From positions 181,968 through 245,967 of the forward strand of contig CANMZP010000004.1 in the NCBI GenBank assembly GCA_947502355.1: 64,000 nucleotides of DNA, read 5' to 3'. Positions 15,791 to 24,678 of the stretch are shown piece after piece (the first letter of the stretch is position 1; every line of letters begins with the position of its first letter). The stretch comes from an uncultured Thalassotalea sp. (lineage in GTDB: Bacteria; Pseudomonadota; Gammaproteobacteria; Enterobacterales; Alteromonadaceae). A program made the translations under genes and the position numbers. The notes under the pieces are model-generated. The model did no database searches and was not told the origin of the DNA. It saw nothing but the letters and a program-made list of their open reading frames with translations.

Positions 15791-17667
15791 TGCTCCTCCA
15801 TGTAATCGTCCCACCATAATTGAAACATCAGCAGACTCCATAAAAGGCTCGAGTGATCGGCTTTATTGGATTGATGCTGTTGCCAAAAATGATGAATGGC
15901 CTGTTGATTAAAGTAGCTACAAATGCCATTTTTCGAGTCCAGCAGTTTAGCCTTTGCCAGTTCAAATAAATCGTCTTTTAACCAGTCAGATAACGGTGGC
16001 GAAAACCCCATTTTCTTACGATTAAGAATGCCTGGCGGTAAATCGTCTTTAAAGGTTTGCTTTAAGATGTATTTTTTTTCCATATTGCGCAGTTTTAACT
16101 CGCTGGGGAGGGAAGCACAGAGTTCGGCAAATTGATAATCGAGCATTGGTGCTCTAACTTCTAGAGAGTTGGCCATACTCATTCGGTCAACTTTCACCAG
16201 AATGTCACCCGGCAAATAGGTTTTGATATCGGTATACAAGATCTTGCCTAAATGATCAGGTGCATCGCTGCTGTAATAGGCTTGGCGAGTAAGTGTTTTT
16301 GGGTGATAACTTCCAAGAGCCTCTTTTAATCTATCGTTGGCAAGAACTTGCCATTGCTGATCGGTAATTTGGGCATTACTTTGGTAGAACGCATCTGCCG
16401 GATCGTTTTGGATACTATGACAAAGGGTGGCGGCCTTTTTGCTGATTTTACCGGGTAGCTTGGAAAATAGGCTGGCTAATGGGGTAAATACTGGTCTGCG
16501 CAATGAGGCTGGAATTTTATCCCTGATTTTGCCCTCGATAGCATCAATCCGGTATTTTTCATATCCGGCGAGCATTTCATCGCCGCCATCTCCAGCTAGG
16601 GCTACGGTTACCTTTTGTCTGGCCAAATTGGCCACGTAATATGTCGGTAGTAGGGATGGATCGGCAAATGGTTCATCAAAAAAATGGGCGATATTTTGCA
16701 GATCGTCGGCAATACGATTACTGGCTTGATAGCAGACGTGATTGGTTTGGCAATGCGTAGCTACCTGAACGGCAAATTCGGTTTCATTAAACTGTTTCTG
16801 CTTAAAACCAATAGAGCAGGTAGTTACAGGCTCAACCTGCTGTGATTGCATCAAGCTGACTACGGCACTGGAGTCAATGCCGCCGCTAAGAAAAGCCCCT
16901 AGAGGGACATCACTCATTAGTCGTTGCGCCGTTGCTCGCTGCAGCGACTCTTTGAGTAAACGCTGGCTTTGCTGTTCATCTATGGCTGTTGTGCCTTTAA
17001 ATGAAATATCCCAATATTGCTTATTCTGCAATTGTTTGCCATCAAACAGTAAGTAATGGCCCGGTTCTAACTTGTAGATATCGTTAAAGATGGTTTTCGG
17101 ATCGGGCACATATTGATAGGCCATAAAGTCGTATATGGCTTCATCTCTAACGTCCTTTTTGAGGTTGTTAATTTTCAATAAAGCTTTAAGCTCAGAGGCA
17201 AAACAAAGTTCACCTTGGTGCAGGGTATAATACAGGGGTTTTTTACCGAGTCGGTCGCGGGCTATAAATAGGGTTTGCTGTTTTTTATCCCAAAGGGCAA
17301 AGGCAAACATACCATTGATTTTAGCCAGCATGTCCGTGCCATATTCTTGGTAAAGGGCTAATAATATTTCGGTATCTGTATTGGATTTAAACGCATGGCC
17401 AAGCTCTAACAGCTGTTGTTTTAATTGAGGGTAATTATAAATTTCACCATTAAAAACAATCACCAAATCGCCATAATGCATCGGTTGAATGCCAGCTTCG
17501 CTTAAATCGATAATGCTCAAACGACGGTGGGTAAGGGCGATGCCTTGCGCAAAAAAACTGTCTCCCGCATCCGGACCACGATGAAATATCGCATTTCCCA
17601 TTTTTTCTAACGTGGATAAATCACCCACATCTGATTGAAAATGGGTAAAGCCGGCAATACCACACAT
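15787..17667 (-). CDS. Asparagine synthetase-like amidotransferase, exosortase A system type
   Basis: A 626-residue class II glutamine amidotransferase. Cys2 after the initiator is the glutaminase nucleophile (MCGIAGF), and residues 1-200 form the Ntn domain with RGPDAG and NGEIYN. The synthetase domain has the ATP PP-loop SGGIDS at 261-266 and the later GDGGDEMLAGYEKY motif. Homologues in XrtA loci are annotated as exosortase A system amidotransferases and are thought to amidate a sugar acid or related precursor; that role is inference from context. An 89-base gap lies upstream, and the start has an AAGG site about 11 bases away. It heads a tightly overlapping group of genes reading to 11474. 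Confidence 0.9.
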   Translation of the reverse strand: MCGIAGFTHFQSDVGDLSTLEKMGNAIFHRGPDAGDSFFAQGIALTHRRLSIIDLSEAGIQPMHYGDLVIVFNGEIYNYPQLKQQLLELGHAFKSNTDTEILLALYQEYGTDMLAKINGMFAFALWDKKQQTLFIARDRLGKKPLYYTLHQGELCFASELKALLKINNLKKDVRDEAIYDFMAYQYVPDPKTIFNDIYKLEPGHYLLFDGKQLQNKQYWDISFKGTTAIDEQQSQRLLKESLQRATAQRLMSDVPLGAFLSGGIDSSAVVSLMQSQQVEPVTTCSIGFKQKQFNETEFAVQVATHCQTNHVCYQASNRIADDLQNIAHFFDEPFADPSLLPTYYVANLARQKVTVALAGDGGDEMLAGYEKYRIDAIEGKIRDKIPASLRRPVFTPLASLFSKLPGKISKKAATLCHSIQNDPADAFYQSNAQITDQQWQVLANDRLKEALGSYHPKTLTRQAYYSSDAPDHLGKILYTDIKTYLPGDILVKVDRMSMANSLEVRAPMLDYQFAELCASLPSELKLRNMEKKYILKQTFKDDLPPGILNRKKMGFSPPLSDWLKDDLFELAKAKLLDSKNGICSYFNQQAIHHFWQQHQSNKADHSSLLWSLLMFQLWWDDYMEEQ

Positions 17668-17756
17668 GAATATGCACCCTTCTTATTGTTGTATGAAATT
17701 TATTCAAGTAATTAAATGTATAATCCTAAATTGCTATTTTTGCGAATTTTAGGCCG

Positions 17757-18749
17757 TTAATGATTACTGGCAGACCCTTTTAAAAAATTATGTCTTGCTT
17801 CACTTATGGTGGTGAAGTTGACATTGGCTTTGAGCTTAGTAAATTCAACAACTTCTTGTATTCGACGGCATATTTTCTCTCTTGCATCGCTTTCTGAAGA
17901 TAAACCGGTGATATTCTCCACCAAGGATGAACTGTGCAAATACATATGCAGCACGGTATGGCCTTTTTTTAGGCTTTGTTCAACGAGTTGGATCATGTCT
18001 TTACTGGTGCAAAGCTCGGGGCTTAAATATAATTTTTTCAATAAATTGGAATGCCATAACAAGCCATTAATTTTGAGCGACTTAAAGGGCTGTTTTGTAA
18101 ATGTTGAATGCAATTGCTGAGCGAGTTGATAATTGCTGCGATTAAATCCACAGGTAACCGGGATCTCAAGAATTTTACGTTGTGCGCCCAAAACATTGGT
18201 ATTGTTGTAATCGGGCCAATAAGGGCTTAAAGGCGCAGTTTCACAGCTAAACCATTTATTTTTATATAAAGGGTAAATACTTGAATCTATTGTGAAATCT
18301 TTATTTTCGAGCAGCTTTAAAATATCACCGTTTATGCCCCAGCGACCGGTTCTAAACGTGGTGGGCGTGTGGCCGATATTTTGTTTGATAAGCTCGATTA
18401 ATTGCGAAAGCTTTTGTTTTACTTGATCTATGGGCAGGTTAATGACATGCGAAGACTTTTCACAAACGTGTTGGTAGAAAGGTGGATTAGCCCATGGATG
18501 CAAATGCGCGCCTATCTCGCAATTTTCCGGATTTATTTGCGCTAATATTTCTGCCGATATTGTGTTTTCAGCCACCGGATAGTCGACAAAATAGGTGGGC
18601 TTGAGGCCATGCTCTTGGCAAAAATTCTGGAACGCAGGAATTTCATGGATATTGCTCACCGAAAAATCCTGAGTGGGAAACTCTCCTGACCAGTCCCATT
18701 CTTCTTCGGTATCCACCGACAAAATAAAATCTATATTCGGTTTGAACAT
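17757..18749 (-). CDS. Polysaccharide deacetylase family protein (WalW-like)
   Basis: A 330-residue protein without signal peptide. It has the NodB-fold signs FILSVDTEEEWDWSG (metal-binding aspartate region), EIGAHLHPW (metal-binding His pair) and FRTGRWGINGDIL. Such enzymes remove acetyl groups from amino sugars. The spacing and the TEEEWDW motif match the WalW-like subgroup common in surface polysaccharide loci more than the secreted peptidoglycan deacetylases. It lies 2 bases after the upstream GT4 gene and is separated by 89 bases from the amidotransferase gene downstream. The glycan acted on is unknown. The locus also holds the DUF3473-type deacetylase fragment at its left edge. Confidence 0.8.
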   Translation of the reverse strand: MFKPNIDFILSVDTEEEWDWSGEFPTQDFSVSNIHEIPAFQNFCQEHGLKPTYFVDYPVAENTISAEILAQINPENCEIGAHLHPWANPPFYQHVCEKSSHVINLPIDQVKQKLSQLIELIKQNIGHTPTTFRTGRWGINGDILKLLENKDFTIDSSIYPLYKNKWFSCETAPLSPYWPDYNNTNVLGAQRKILEIPVTCGFNRSNYQLAQQLHSTFTKQPFKSLKINGLLWHSNLLKKLYLSPELCTSKDMIQLVEQSLKKGHTVLHMYLHSSSLVENITGLSSESDAREKICRRIQEVVEFTKLKANVNFTTISEARHNFLKGSASNH

Positions 18750-18751
18750 GG

Positions 18752-19906
18752 TTATTCCTTTAACAAATTGGCAAATAAGCGGCTGTATTCTTGCGCCATG
18801 TGCTGGGCTGAATAATGTTGTTCGATAAATTGACGGCCGTGTTCGGCAAGCGAGTGCGCATAAGGCTTGTCGGTTAGCAAGGTTAGCCAGTGTTGGGCTA
18901 ACGTATCCTTATCCTTATAGTTGGCTAGTAACCCCGTTTTTTGGTGGTGAATTAATTGGTCTATGCCAGCAATATTGTAAGCAGACACCGGAATGCGCAT
19001 TGCCATGGCTTCCATTAGGCACCTTGGAATGCCTTCCAAACTTGAGGTCATTACAAATAAATCAAATTGTTTTAGGTAATCCAGGCGGTTGCTTTTAAAC
19101 CCCAAAAATTCAATGTAAGGGTGACAATCGAGTCGCTTGGCATATTGCTCAAGGGCTGTTCTTTGGTCGCCATCACCGAGTAATAACAAGCGAGTATTGG
19201 GTAATTGGCGGTGAATTGAGGCAAATATATCGAGAATATCTTCTACATTTTTACGGCTAATGAGTTGCCCTATAAACCCGATGGTGATTGGCTTTTTAAC
19301 CTTAGGTTCTGAGGTATCAGAAGTTGTTGGTTGGCTATCAAGCTCTGATAAGTCGACGCCATTTTGAATGTAGACAAGTTGCTTGTCATTCACACCGTAC
19401 TTTTGTACATCGCGGTATAATTGTTTGGAAAGTGGGGCGACTTTATCGGCAAAACGCATCATCTGACAACCAAGCCAGATATAGGATCTTAGTTTTATAT
19501 CCTTGGTGTTTTCAAAGCCATGTGGGGTAACAACAACGTTAATGCCGGCTTTTTTAGCCGCCAAAATACCAATGATATCGGATTTGTAACCATGGGTGTG
19601 CAAGATATCTATTTGTCGTTCATTTAAGAGCTTGGCCAAGGATTTAATAATACTCAGGTCAAACGCGTGCCGCATTGGCAGACTAAAAGCGGGGAAACCG
19701 AGTTTGCTAAACTCATTAATTAATTGGTGCGTTTGCTGGCTTTCTTTGGGGATGACCAATTCACAGTGAACATTGGCTCTATCGAAGTTGCGGGCAATCG
19801 CCAACACCCAACGCTCCGCACCGTAATAGCCGGTCGGGCAGATAAATTGCATAACCCGGATCACTTTTTGCTGAGTTTGCACGCTGTGTTTCAGGGTATC
19901 AGGCAC
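18752..19906 (-). CDS. Glycosyltransferase family 4 protein
   Basis: A 384-residue GT-B enzyme with QFICPTGYYGAERWVLAIAR at the N-terminus, HTHGYKSDIIG in the acceptor domain, GFIGQLISRKNVEDILDIF before the donor domain and SLEGIPRCLMEAMAMRIPV with the EX7E glutamates. It overlaps the end of the GT2 gene upstream by 8 bases and precedes the deacetylase by 2 bases, so all three are likely in one transcript. The arrangement GT4 next to deacetylase and amidotransferase is frequent in XrtA-type loci. The donor sugar cannot be told from sequence. Confidence 0.87.
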   Translation of the reverse strand: MPDTLKHSVQTQQKVIRVMQFICPTGYYGAERWVLAIARNFDRANVHCELVIPKESQQTHQLINEFSKLGFPAFSLPMRHAFDLSIIKSLAKLLNERQIDILHTHGYKSDIIGILAAKKAGINVVVTPHGFENTKDIKLRSYIWLGCQMMRFADKVAPLSKQLYRDVQKYGVNDKQLVYIQNGVDLSELDSQPTTSDTSEPKVKKPITIGFIGQLISRKNVEDILDIFASIHRQLPNTRLLLLGDGDQRTALEQYAKRLDCHPYIEFLGFKSNRLDYLKQFDLFVMTSSLEGIPRCLMEAMAMRIPVSAYNIAGIDQLIHHQKTGLLANYKDKDTLAQHWLTLLTDKPYAHSLAEHGRQFIEQHYSAQHMAQEYSRLFANLLKE

Positions 19907-20867
19907 TGGGCATCGCCTTTTTATGTTTAAACCACTGGATTAAGCCTTGCACTGAACCGATGGAGCGGGCCGGAAAATACAGCAAGTAAAATGAAAAGAT
20001 ATGTTTTATGCTGATTTTGCGTTTACACAGAATAAGTAACCTTAAGCTGTAAACGGCAATCGGTATTAACGACAATAAAATAAGTATGCCAGCCGTTTTG
20101 ATATAGCCAAAACCGAATAAGCTTATTGCCATAATAACCAGTACTAGCATGACAATCGGGATAAAAAAGCTCGGTAACTCCCGCAATGGTGGGGTGCGCC
20201 CTTGAATCGAAAGTAAATTGGAGTGACCTCGCCATATTTCTTTCTTGAACATGGGCAGGTACTGTTTGTCTTCGCCTAAATGGACGTAATGGGCTTTTGA
20301 ACTGTAATAAATGTTCCCTATTTTGCTTAATTCATTGGTAAAAAAATAATCTTCACAAGTGGTTAAGTGTTCTGGGAAACCTTGGGTTTTGACAAAATCG
20401 GCGGTGCGCATTAATAGATTTCGACCCGGCATAAAGCTGACATTGCTATCGATATCGGTATTGCTTAAGCAGGTTCTAATTTGCTCAAGGGGCGGTGCCT
20501 GATCACTGTTTATTTGCATTGCACTTACTAGAACCCTCGATGGATATTCTTCGAGTAGGCGGATTAAGTCTGATGCCCAGTTTTCACTCAGGTAAACATC
20601 GGCATCTAAAAAGGCCAGATACTTTCCCTGCGCCCACTGTACGCCCAAATTGCGTAATGCCGATATGGTCAGGTTAGACGTTAATAATTCAATTTGGCAA
20701 TTTATATCGGATAACGACTCTGGCACAGATAGCGAGTTATTTTGACTAACAATTATTACTTCAATTTGGGCTTTGTCGATGCTCTGTTTGCTGATTGACT
20801 CAATTGTTTGCCACAGCATTTCTTCGCGTCCCTTGTGGGGAATAATAAAGGATATTTTGGGGTTCAT
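19899..20867 (-). CDS. Membrane-anchored glycosyltransferase family 2 protein
   Basis: A GT-A enzyme of 322 residues. It opens with PKISFIIPHKGREEMLWQTI, has YLAFLDADVYLS as the DXD site and CEDYFFTNELSKIG near residue 200. The C-terminal part has about two or three hydrophobic helices (IVMLVLVIMAISLFGFGYI and following) that would anchor it in the inner membrane. The start at 20867 overlaps the stop of the upstream gene as ATGA and begins right at the conserved core; the longer frame to 20927 is not needed. Membrane-bound GT2 enzymes often start or extend lipid-linked glycans; the exact step is unknown. Confidence 0.86.
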   Translation of the reverse strand: MNPKISFIIPHKGREEMLWQTIESISKQSIDKAQIEVIIVSQNNSLSVPESLSDINCQIELLTSNLTISALRNLGVQWAQGKYLAFLDADVYLSENWASDLIRLLEEYPSRVLVSAMQINSDQAPPLEQIRTCLSNTDIDSNVSFMPGRNLLMRTADFVKTQGFPEHLTTCEDYFFTNELSKIGNIYYSSKAHYVHLGEDKQYLPMFKKEIWRGHSNLLSIQGRTPPLRELPSFFIPIVMLVLVIMAISLFGFGYIKTAGILILLSLIPIAVYSLRLLILCKRKISIKHIFSFYLLYFPARSIGSVQGLIQWFKHKKAMPSA

Positions 20868-23485
20868 CGTTTCAGCCCTGCATTCATTATCAGCGAGTTT
20901 ATTTTTGGTGACATCCGGCACAACCAATCAATTTCTTTTTGAATGTTGGTTGAGGTTATGGTGCTGACCAGTCGTTTTAAAAGCGACTCACTGTTTATTG
21001 TGTCACTTAGCTTTAGTGAGGCTGAACATTGGAGCTGATGTTGATCAATGTGCTGCTCAACAAATGGCTTTATTAAGCAATTTTGCATTAAAATTGTCAG
21101 CACCCGTGTTTGACTGGCTTGTTTGTGGTCGCTAATAAAGTTAATTACATAGTGATAAAAATCAGTCGCTTTATTGCGATATAGGGTTTGTTGCTCGGTG
21201 TTATTCGCATAATAAGCCGCCATGTAGAGGATATTGGCTTTCCTTATATCTTGAGCCGCCCAAGTGATATTGGGGTACTCTAGTATTTCGGGGGTCAATA
21301 AATAAGGTTGTTCATTAACGGCCATCCAGTCGCTGTAATGTAGAAATGCCAGCAGGATAGATTGGAAAGAGCTGTCGAGTTGCTTATTCTTTTCTTTAAT
21401 TAATAGGTATTTGTAGGCACTTTGCAGGACAATGGTGTAAAACCAGCTATTTTCAACATCCCTAAATTTTTGTTCGTCGATTACATCGCTTTTATGCAAC
21501 GTGTGCTTTAACACCAGCGATGCTTTATCGAGGTAGCTTTGTTGATTGGTGACTTCAAAAGCATCTAATAGGGCATTGATATAGTTTCCTGTGCCTCGGT
21601 CTAATGGATACTGTTGACTGAGCACGTTTTTCGTGTCGGGACGGTGCCGATTTTTAAGCGCTAGCAAAAATTCACCGAAGGTACCGGATCCTTCAAAAAT
21701 ATGAGTGATCCAGCCGGTTAGTTTTATGACCGCATTTTTGGAGGATTGACTACCAGTTAGAAAATAATGAAGAGCAAGGCCAGAGGTGTAACAGTGGTTA
21801 CTGCCTGGGCCGCCGGCGCCAATATGATCCATGTATACATTGCGTGGCTGCAGTTTTGAGTAGGTTCTATGCGACGCTGTTTTGGCGGGCACATAATGAT
21901 CCGTATGCCAAAATAAGCCCTGATTATACTCGCCCCGATCGAACACGGTATCATAAATATCAATATCCTTAATGTGATTAGCCAGATCGCTAGCTAACTC
22001 TAGCCATTTAGGGTTTTTATTGAGCAAGTACTGCTGCAAGAAACCAAGAAGGGGGTCGTATTGATTATTGTAATGCGATACGAGTTCATCATTGCCTTGG
22101 TATTCAGACACTTCATGATCGGCAAAAAGATCACCAAAATTTCGCCAGCCATATTCATCAATGCATTCCCTTTTATAAAAAAAGGAATTTGGCCCATCAA
22201 TGCCTTGAGCGATTATCGTTTGTAATGGGTCTTTAGGGTCAACAAAATCAAATTGGCTTAATGCTAGAGTGCTCGCTAGGTATTGTGGACATATTTGCAC
22301 AAGCGGTTGTGTTTCTGGCTGGGCCAAAGGTTCACTATGGGCATCTTTGCAAAAATTAAATTGTACAGCAAAGCTACTTTTCTCTCCTGGCTGTAATTCA
22401 AAACCATCATGATGTTGCTCTGGAAAAATAGCATAAATAATGTCTTTGCCATCGAAACTGATCGCCTTTGGAAAGTGTTGCCAAAATTGACGTGTTAATA
22501 CACGGCACTGTCCATGTTTATCATTAAAATATAGCTGCGGGGTCGCTCGCAAACCTTGGTCGAGGACTTTGTTGCCAGTTAATAAGCGAAAACCTCTAAA
22601 ATGCAAAGGTATGGTATTTTCGGCATTCACATGGTTATCACTTTGCCAGTTTTCACCGCCACTGCTAGCTTGAAATAGGCTTATTGTTTGCTTTTCCTGC
22701 GCAAACAGCTTTGCCATTGATACCCTCGGGCCATCTTTATGATATAGCAAGTCGATGGCCTTAGGATCTTGCGGGCGAAAGTGCAATGCAAGTTGTTTGA
22801 AATTAAAGGCATTTTCATTGCCTAAATCCCATTTGCCGGCTTTGTGTTTCATGCTCTTGGTGTTATGAATGGTCAATTTGAAATTGACTTGCGGGCAATT
22901 ATTGTAAAAGGTGTAGTGTGCTTTGAAATGCACGGGGGAATTATTATTTTCCCCTTGAAAGCAGCCTCTACAGGTGACGGCAATTTCAAAGTCATTAGCC
23001 TCTGTTTGTATGGGCTCTTCGATAATTGCTTTTAAAATATCACCAGAAGCGTCGATAAGTTGGATGGAGTCTGGTTGACTAGGAAATTGACCTGCACAAT
23101 CCATTTTAAAGAGGCAAAGTTGTTTTTTGTTAAGCGAAAAACTTTGGCCGTGGTTGTTGATAATTACCGCGTTTTTCGTTGCGGTACAAACAAAATTGCA
23201 GCTTGGATCCGCCTGTGTTTCTTTGTTCTTCTCGGCCTTGTTGGTTAACAAAAACCGCCCTTGTTCGTTTATCTGACTAAACCCCTGTAGCCATTTAATT
23301 GAGCCATTTGGCCAATAGGCCAAAATCTTATAATGCGCCGGATATACTTTTGAGGTTGCGCTTGAGAGCTCTAACCGATTGCAGTCAAACACTTTGCCAT
23401 TAGCAAACGGCACGCTAAACCTGATAGGTTTAGGTTGCTGTTTATTAAGGATTTTATGTTCTATTGTAATGGGTACTTTTATCAT
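20864..23485 (-). CDS. PcRGLX/YetA-like (exo-rhamnogalacturonan lyase-like) protein
   Basis: An 873-residue protein without signal peptide. The N-terminus (IRFSVPFANGKVFD, then LAYWPNGSIKWLQGF) matches the RIFT-barrel domain of the PcRGLX/YetA group. This is followed by a long beta-rich region (about 100-420) and an alpha/alpha-toroid-like region (about 430-800), with motifs such as YNQGLFWHTDHYVP and GAGGPGSNHCYTSG that look like an active site. Known relatives include exo-rhamnogalacturonan lyases. Here it lies inside a biosynthetic locus and seems cytoplasmic, so a role in trimming or recycling the exopolysaccharide is only inference. It overlaps the next gene by 4 bases. The upstream gap is shared with a divergent acyltransferase gene. 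Confidence 0.72.
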   Translation of the reverse strand: MIKVPITIEHKILNKQQPKPIRFSVPFANGKVFDCNRLELSSATSKVYPAHYKILAYWPNGSIKWLQGFSQINEQGRFLLTNKAEKNKETQADPSCNFVCTATKNAVIINNHGQSFSLNKKQLCLFKMDCAGQFPSQPDSIQLIDASGDILKAIIEEPIQTEANDFEIAVTCRGCFQGENNNSPVHFKAHYTFYNNCPQVNFKLTIHNTKSMKHKAGKWDLGNENAFNFKQLALHFRPQDPKAIDLLYHKDGPRVSMAKLFAQEKQTISLFQASSGGENWQSDNHVNAENTIPLHFRGFRLLTGNKVLDQGLRATPQLYFNDKHGQCRVLTRQFWQHFPKAISFDGKDIIYAIFPEQHHDGFELQPGEKSSFAVQFNFCKDAHSEPLAQPETQPLVQICPQYLASTLALSQFDFVDPKDPLQTIIAQGIDGPNSFFYKRECIDEYGWRNFGDLFADHEVSEYQGNDELVSHYNNQYDPLLGFLQQYLLNKNPKWLELASDLANHIKDIDIYDTVFDRGEYNQGLFWHTDHYVPAKTASHRTYSKLQPRNVYMDHIGAGGPGSNHCYTSGLALHYFLTGSQSSKNAVIKLTGWITHIFEGSGTFGEFLLALKNRHRPDTKNVLSQQYPLDRGTGNYINALLDAFEVTNQQSYLDKASLVLKHTLHKSDVIDEQKFRDVENSWFYTIVLQSAYKYLLIKEKNKQLDSSFQSILLAFLHYSDWMAVNEQPYLLTPEILEYPNITWAAQDIRKANILYMAAYYANNTEQQTLYRNKATDFYHYVINFISDHKQASQTRVLTILMQNCLIKPFVEQHIDQHQLQCSASLKLSDTINSESLLKRLVSTITSTNIQKEIDWLCRMSPKINSLIMNAGLKR

Positions 23486-23517
23486 AAAATAAGGAGCAGG
23501 TTATTATTTCTGTTATC

Positions 23518-23546
23518 TTGACCTATTCTTTAATTATGAAGATAAC
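23518..23546 (+). promoter_or_regulatory. Candidate sigma-70 promoter of the GNAT gene
   Basis: TTGACC at 23518-23523 and GATAAC at 23541-23546 are separated by 17 bases. A start near 23553 would leave a short leader before the ATG at 23590. The gap is a divergent promoter region because the gene to the left is read leftward. Confidence 0.35.
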
Positions 23547-23589
23547 CCCAGAAAGTCAATTTTTAAAAAAGGCAATTTGTTGAGCAGCT

Positions 23590-24678
23590 ATGTCCATTAA
23601 GGTAACCATCAATCGACTCTCTCCTGAGAATGTCGTCGCAATACAAGAGGATTGGTTGCAGCTAGAGGGAAAAATAAAGCCAAGTGTGTTTTTGACTTGG
23701 GGGTGGATATCCAGTTGGATTTCCATTGTTGAACAACCCCTAATTTTGGTTAAAGCCGTAGAGAATAATGAAGTAATAGGTTTAGGGTTGTTAGTTGAGT
23801 CTACCCGTAAACTATTGGGTCTTTTTCCCATCACGCAGTGGCATTTACACCGATGTGGTAATTCGCAACAAGATCAAATGTGGATTGAATATAATGACTT
23901 CTTAACTTTGAACAAGGACATTTTGGCGGCCATGGTGGCAGCGCTTAAAGCACAACCTTGTTGGGATGAACTAATAGTGGGAATGAGTGACGGCCAAACA
24001 CTAGCGGCGTTTAAAGAACAGTTTCGCTTAAAAAAAGAAGTGGTTAGTGCCATCGGTTATAAAACCCGATTTTGTGAAGACTGGCAACAGCAATCCCGGT
24101 CTCGAAATACCCGACAGAAAATAAACAAAAACATTCGTATGCTGGAGCAAGAAGGGGAAATTACATTTTCCCTCTTACAAAATCCCAATGAGATACAGGC
24201 ATGCATGGCGGATGTTGTTACCTGGCATATTCAGCGGTGGCAGCATACCCTAACACCAAGTGGGTTTATCAACCCGGTGTTTAAAACCTTTATTACAAAG
24301 TTGCTAGACAGTCATGCGCCGGTGCATCTGGCATGTTTGGCTGTCAATAAAAAAGCGGTAGGTTATTTGGTGTTGCTAGCAGATAATAAGCGGGTATCGT
24401 TTTATTTATCGGCGATTGATAGAGCGCGCTTTGCCCATATAAATATTGGTTTATTATTACACCATTTCAGTTTGCACTACTATGCGAGCCATGGCTATGA
24501 AAGTTATGACTTTTTGTTAGGGGATTACCAGATAAAAAAATCGTTAGCCAATGAGACATATGATCAACAAATGCTAAGTTTTTTTAAACCCAATTTACTG
24601 GCGTATTTTGAGCTGAAGGCAATCGATTTTAAAAAATATTTAAAGACTAATGTATTTTCTAATTTTGCCACCAAGTAA
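23590..24678 (+). CDS. CelD/BcsL-like GNAT acyltransferase
   Basis: A 362-residue protein with the two-lobed GNAT layout of the CelD/FemAB-related family. FLTWGWISSWISIV lies near residue 33, the loop RNTRQKINKNIRMLEQEG near 173, and the C-terminal lobe (AVNKKAVGYLVLLADNKRVSFYLSA, about 255-280) ends with a YESYDFLLGDYQIKKSL-like motif. This last motif is typical for proteins that transfer acyl or aminoacyl groups in capsule and cellulose clusters. It is the only plus-strand gene between the eps block and the PEP-CTERM gene. Its end overlaps the convergent FemAB-like gene by 39 bases. The donor and acceptor are unknown. Confidence 0.78.
   Translation: MSIKVTINRLSPENVVAIQEDWLQLEGKIKPSVFLTWGWISSWISIVEQPLILVKAVENNEVIGLGLLVESTRKLLGLFPITQWHLHRCGNSQQDQMWIEYNDFLTLNKDILAAMVAALKAQPCWDELIVGMSDGQTLAAFKEQFRLKKEVVSAIGYKTRFCEDWQQQSRSRNTRQKINKNIRMLEQEGEITFSLLQNPNEIQACMADVVTWHIQRWQHTLTPSGFINPVFKTFITKLLDSHAPVHLACLAVNKKAVGYLVLLADNKRVSFYLSAIDRARFAHINIGLLLHHFSLHYYASHGYESYDFLLGDYQIKKSLANETYDQQMLSFFKPNLLAYFELKAIDFKKYLKTNVFSNFATK

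Noticed and set aside
17741..17756. GG-N10-GC pattern on the minus strand before the amidotransferase gene
   Set aside because: It matches the sigma-54 consensus poorly outside the GG/GC pair and lies right at the stop codon of the gene upstream; chance is likely in an 89-base gap.
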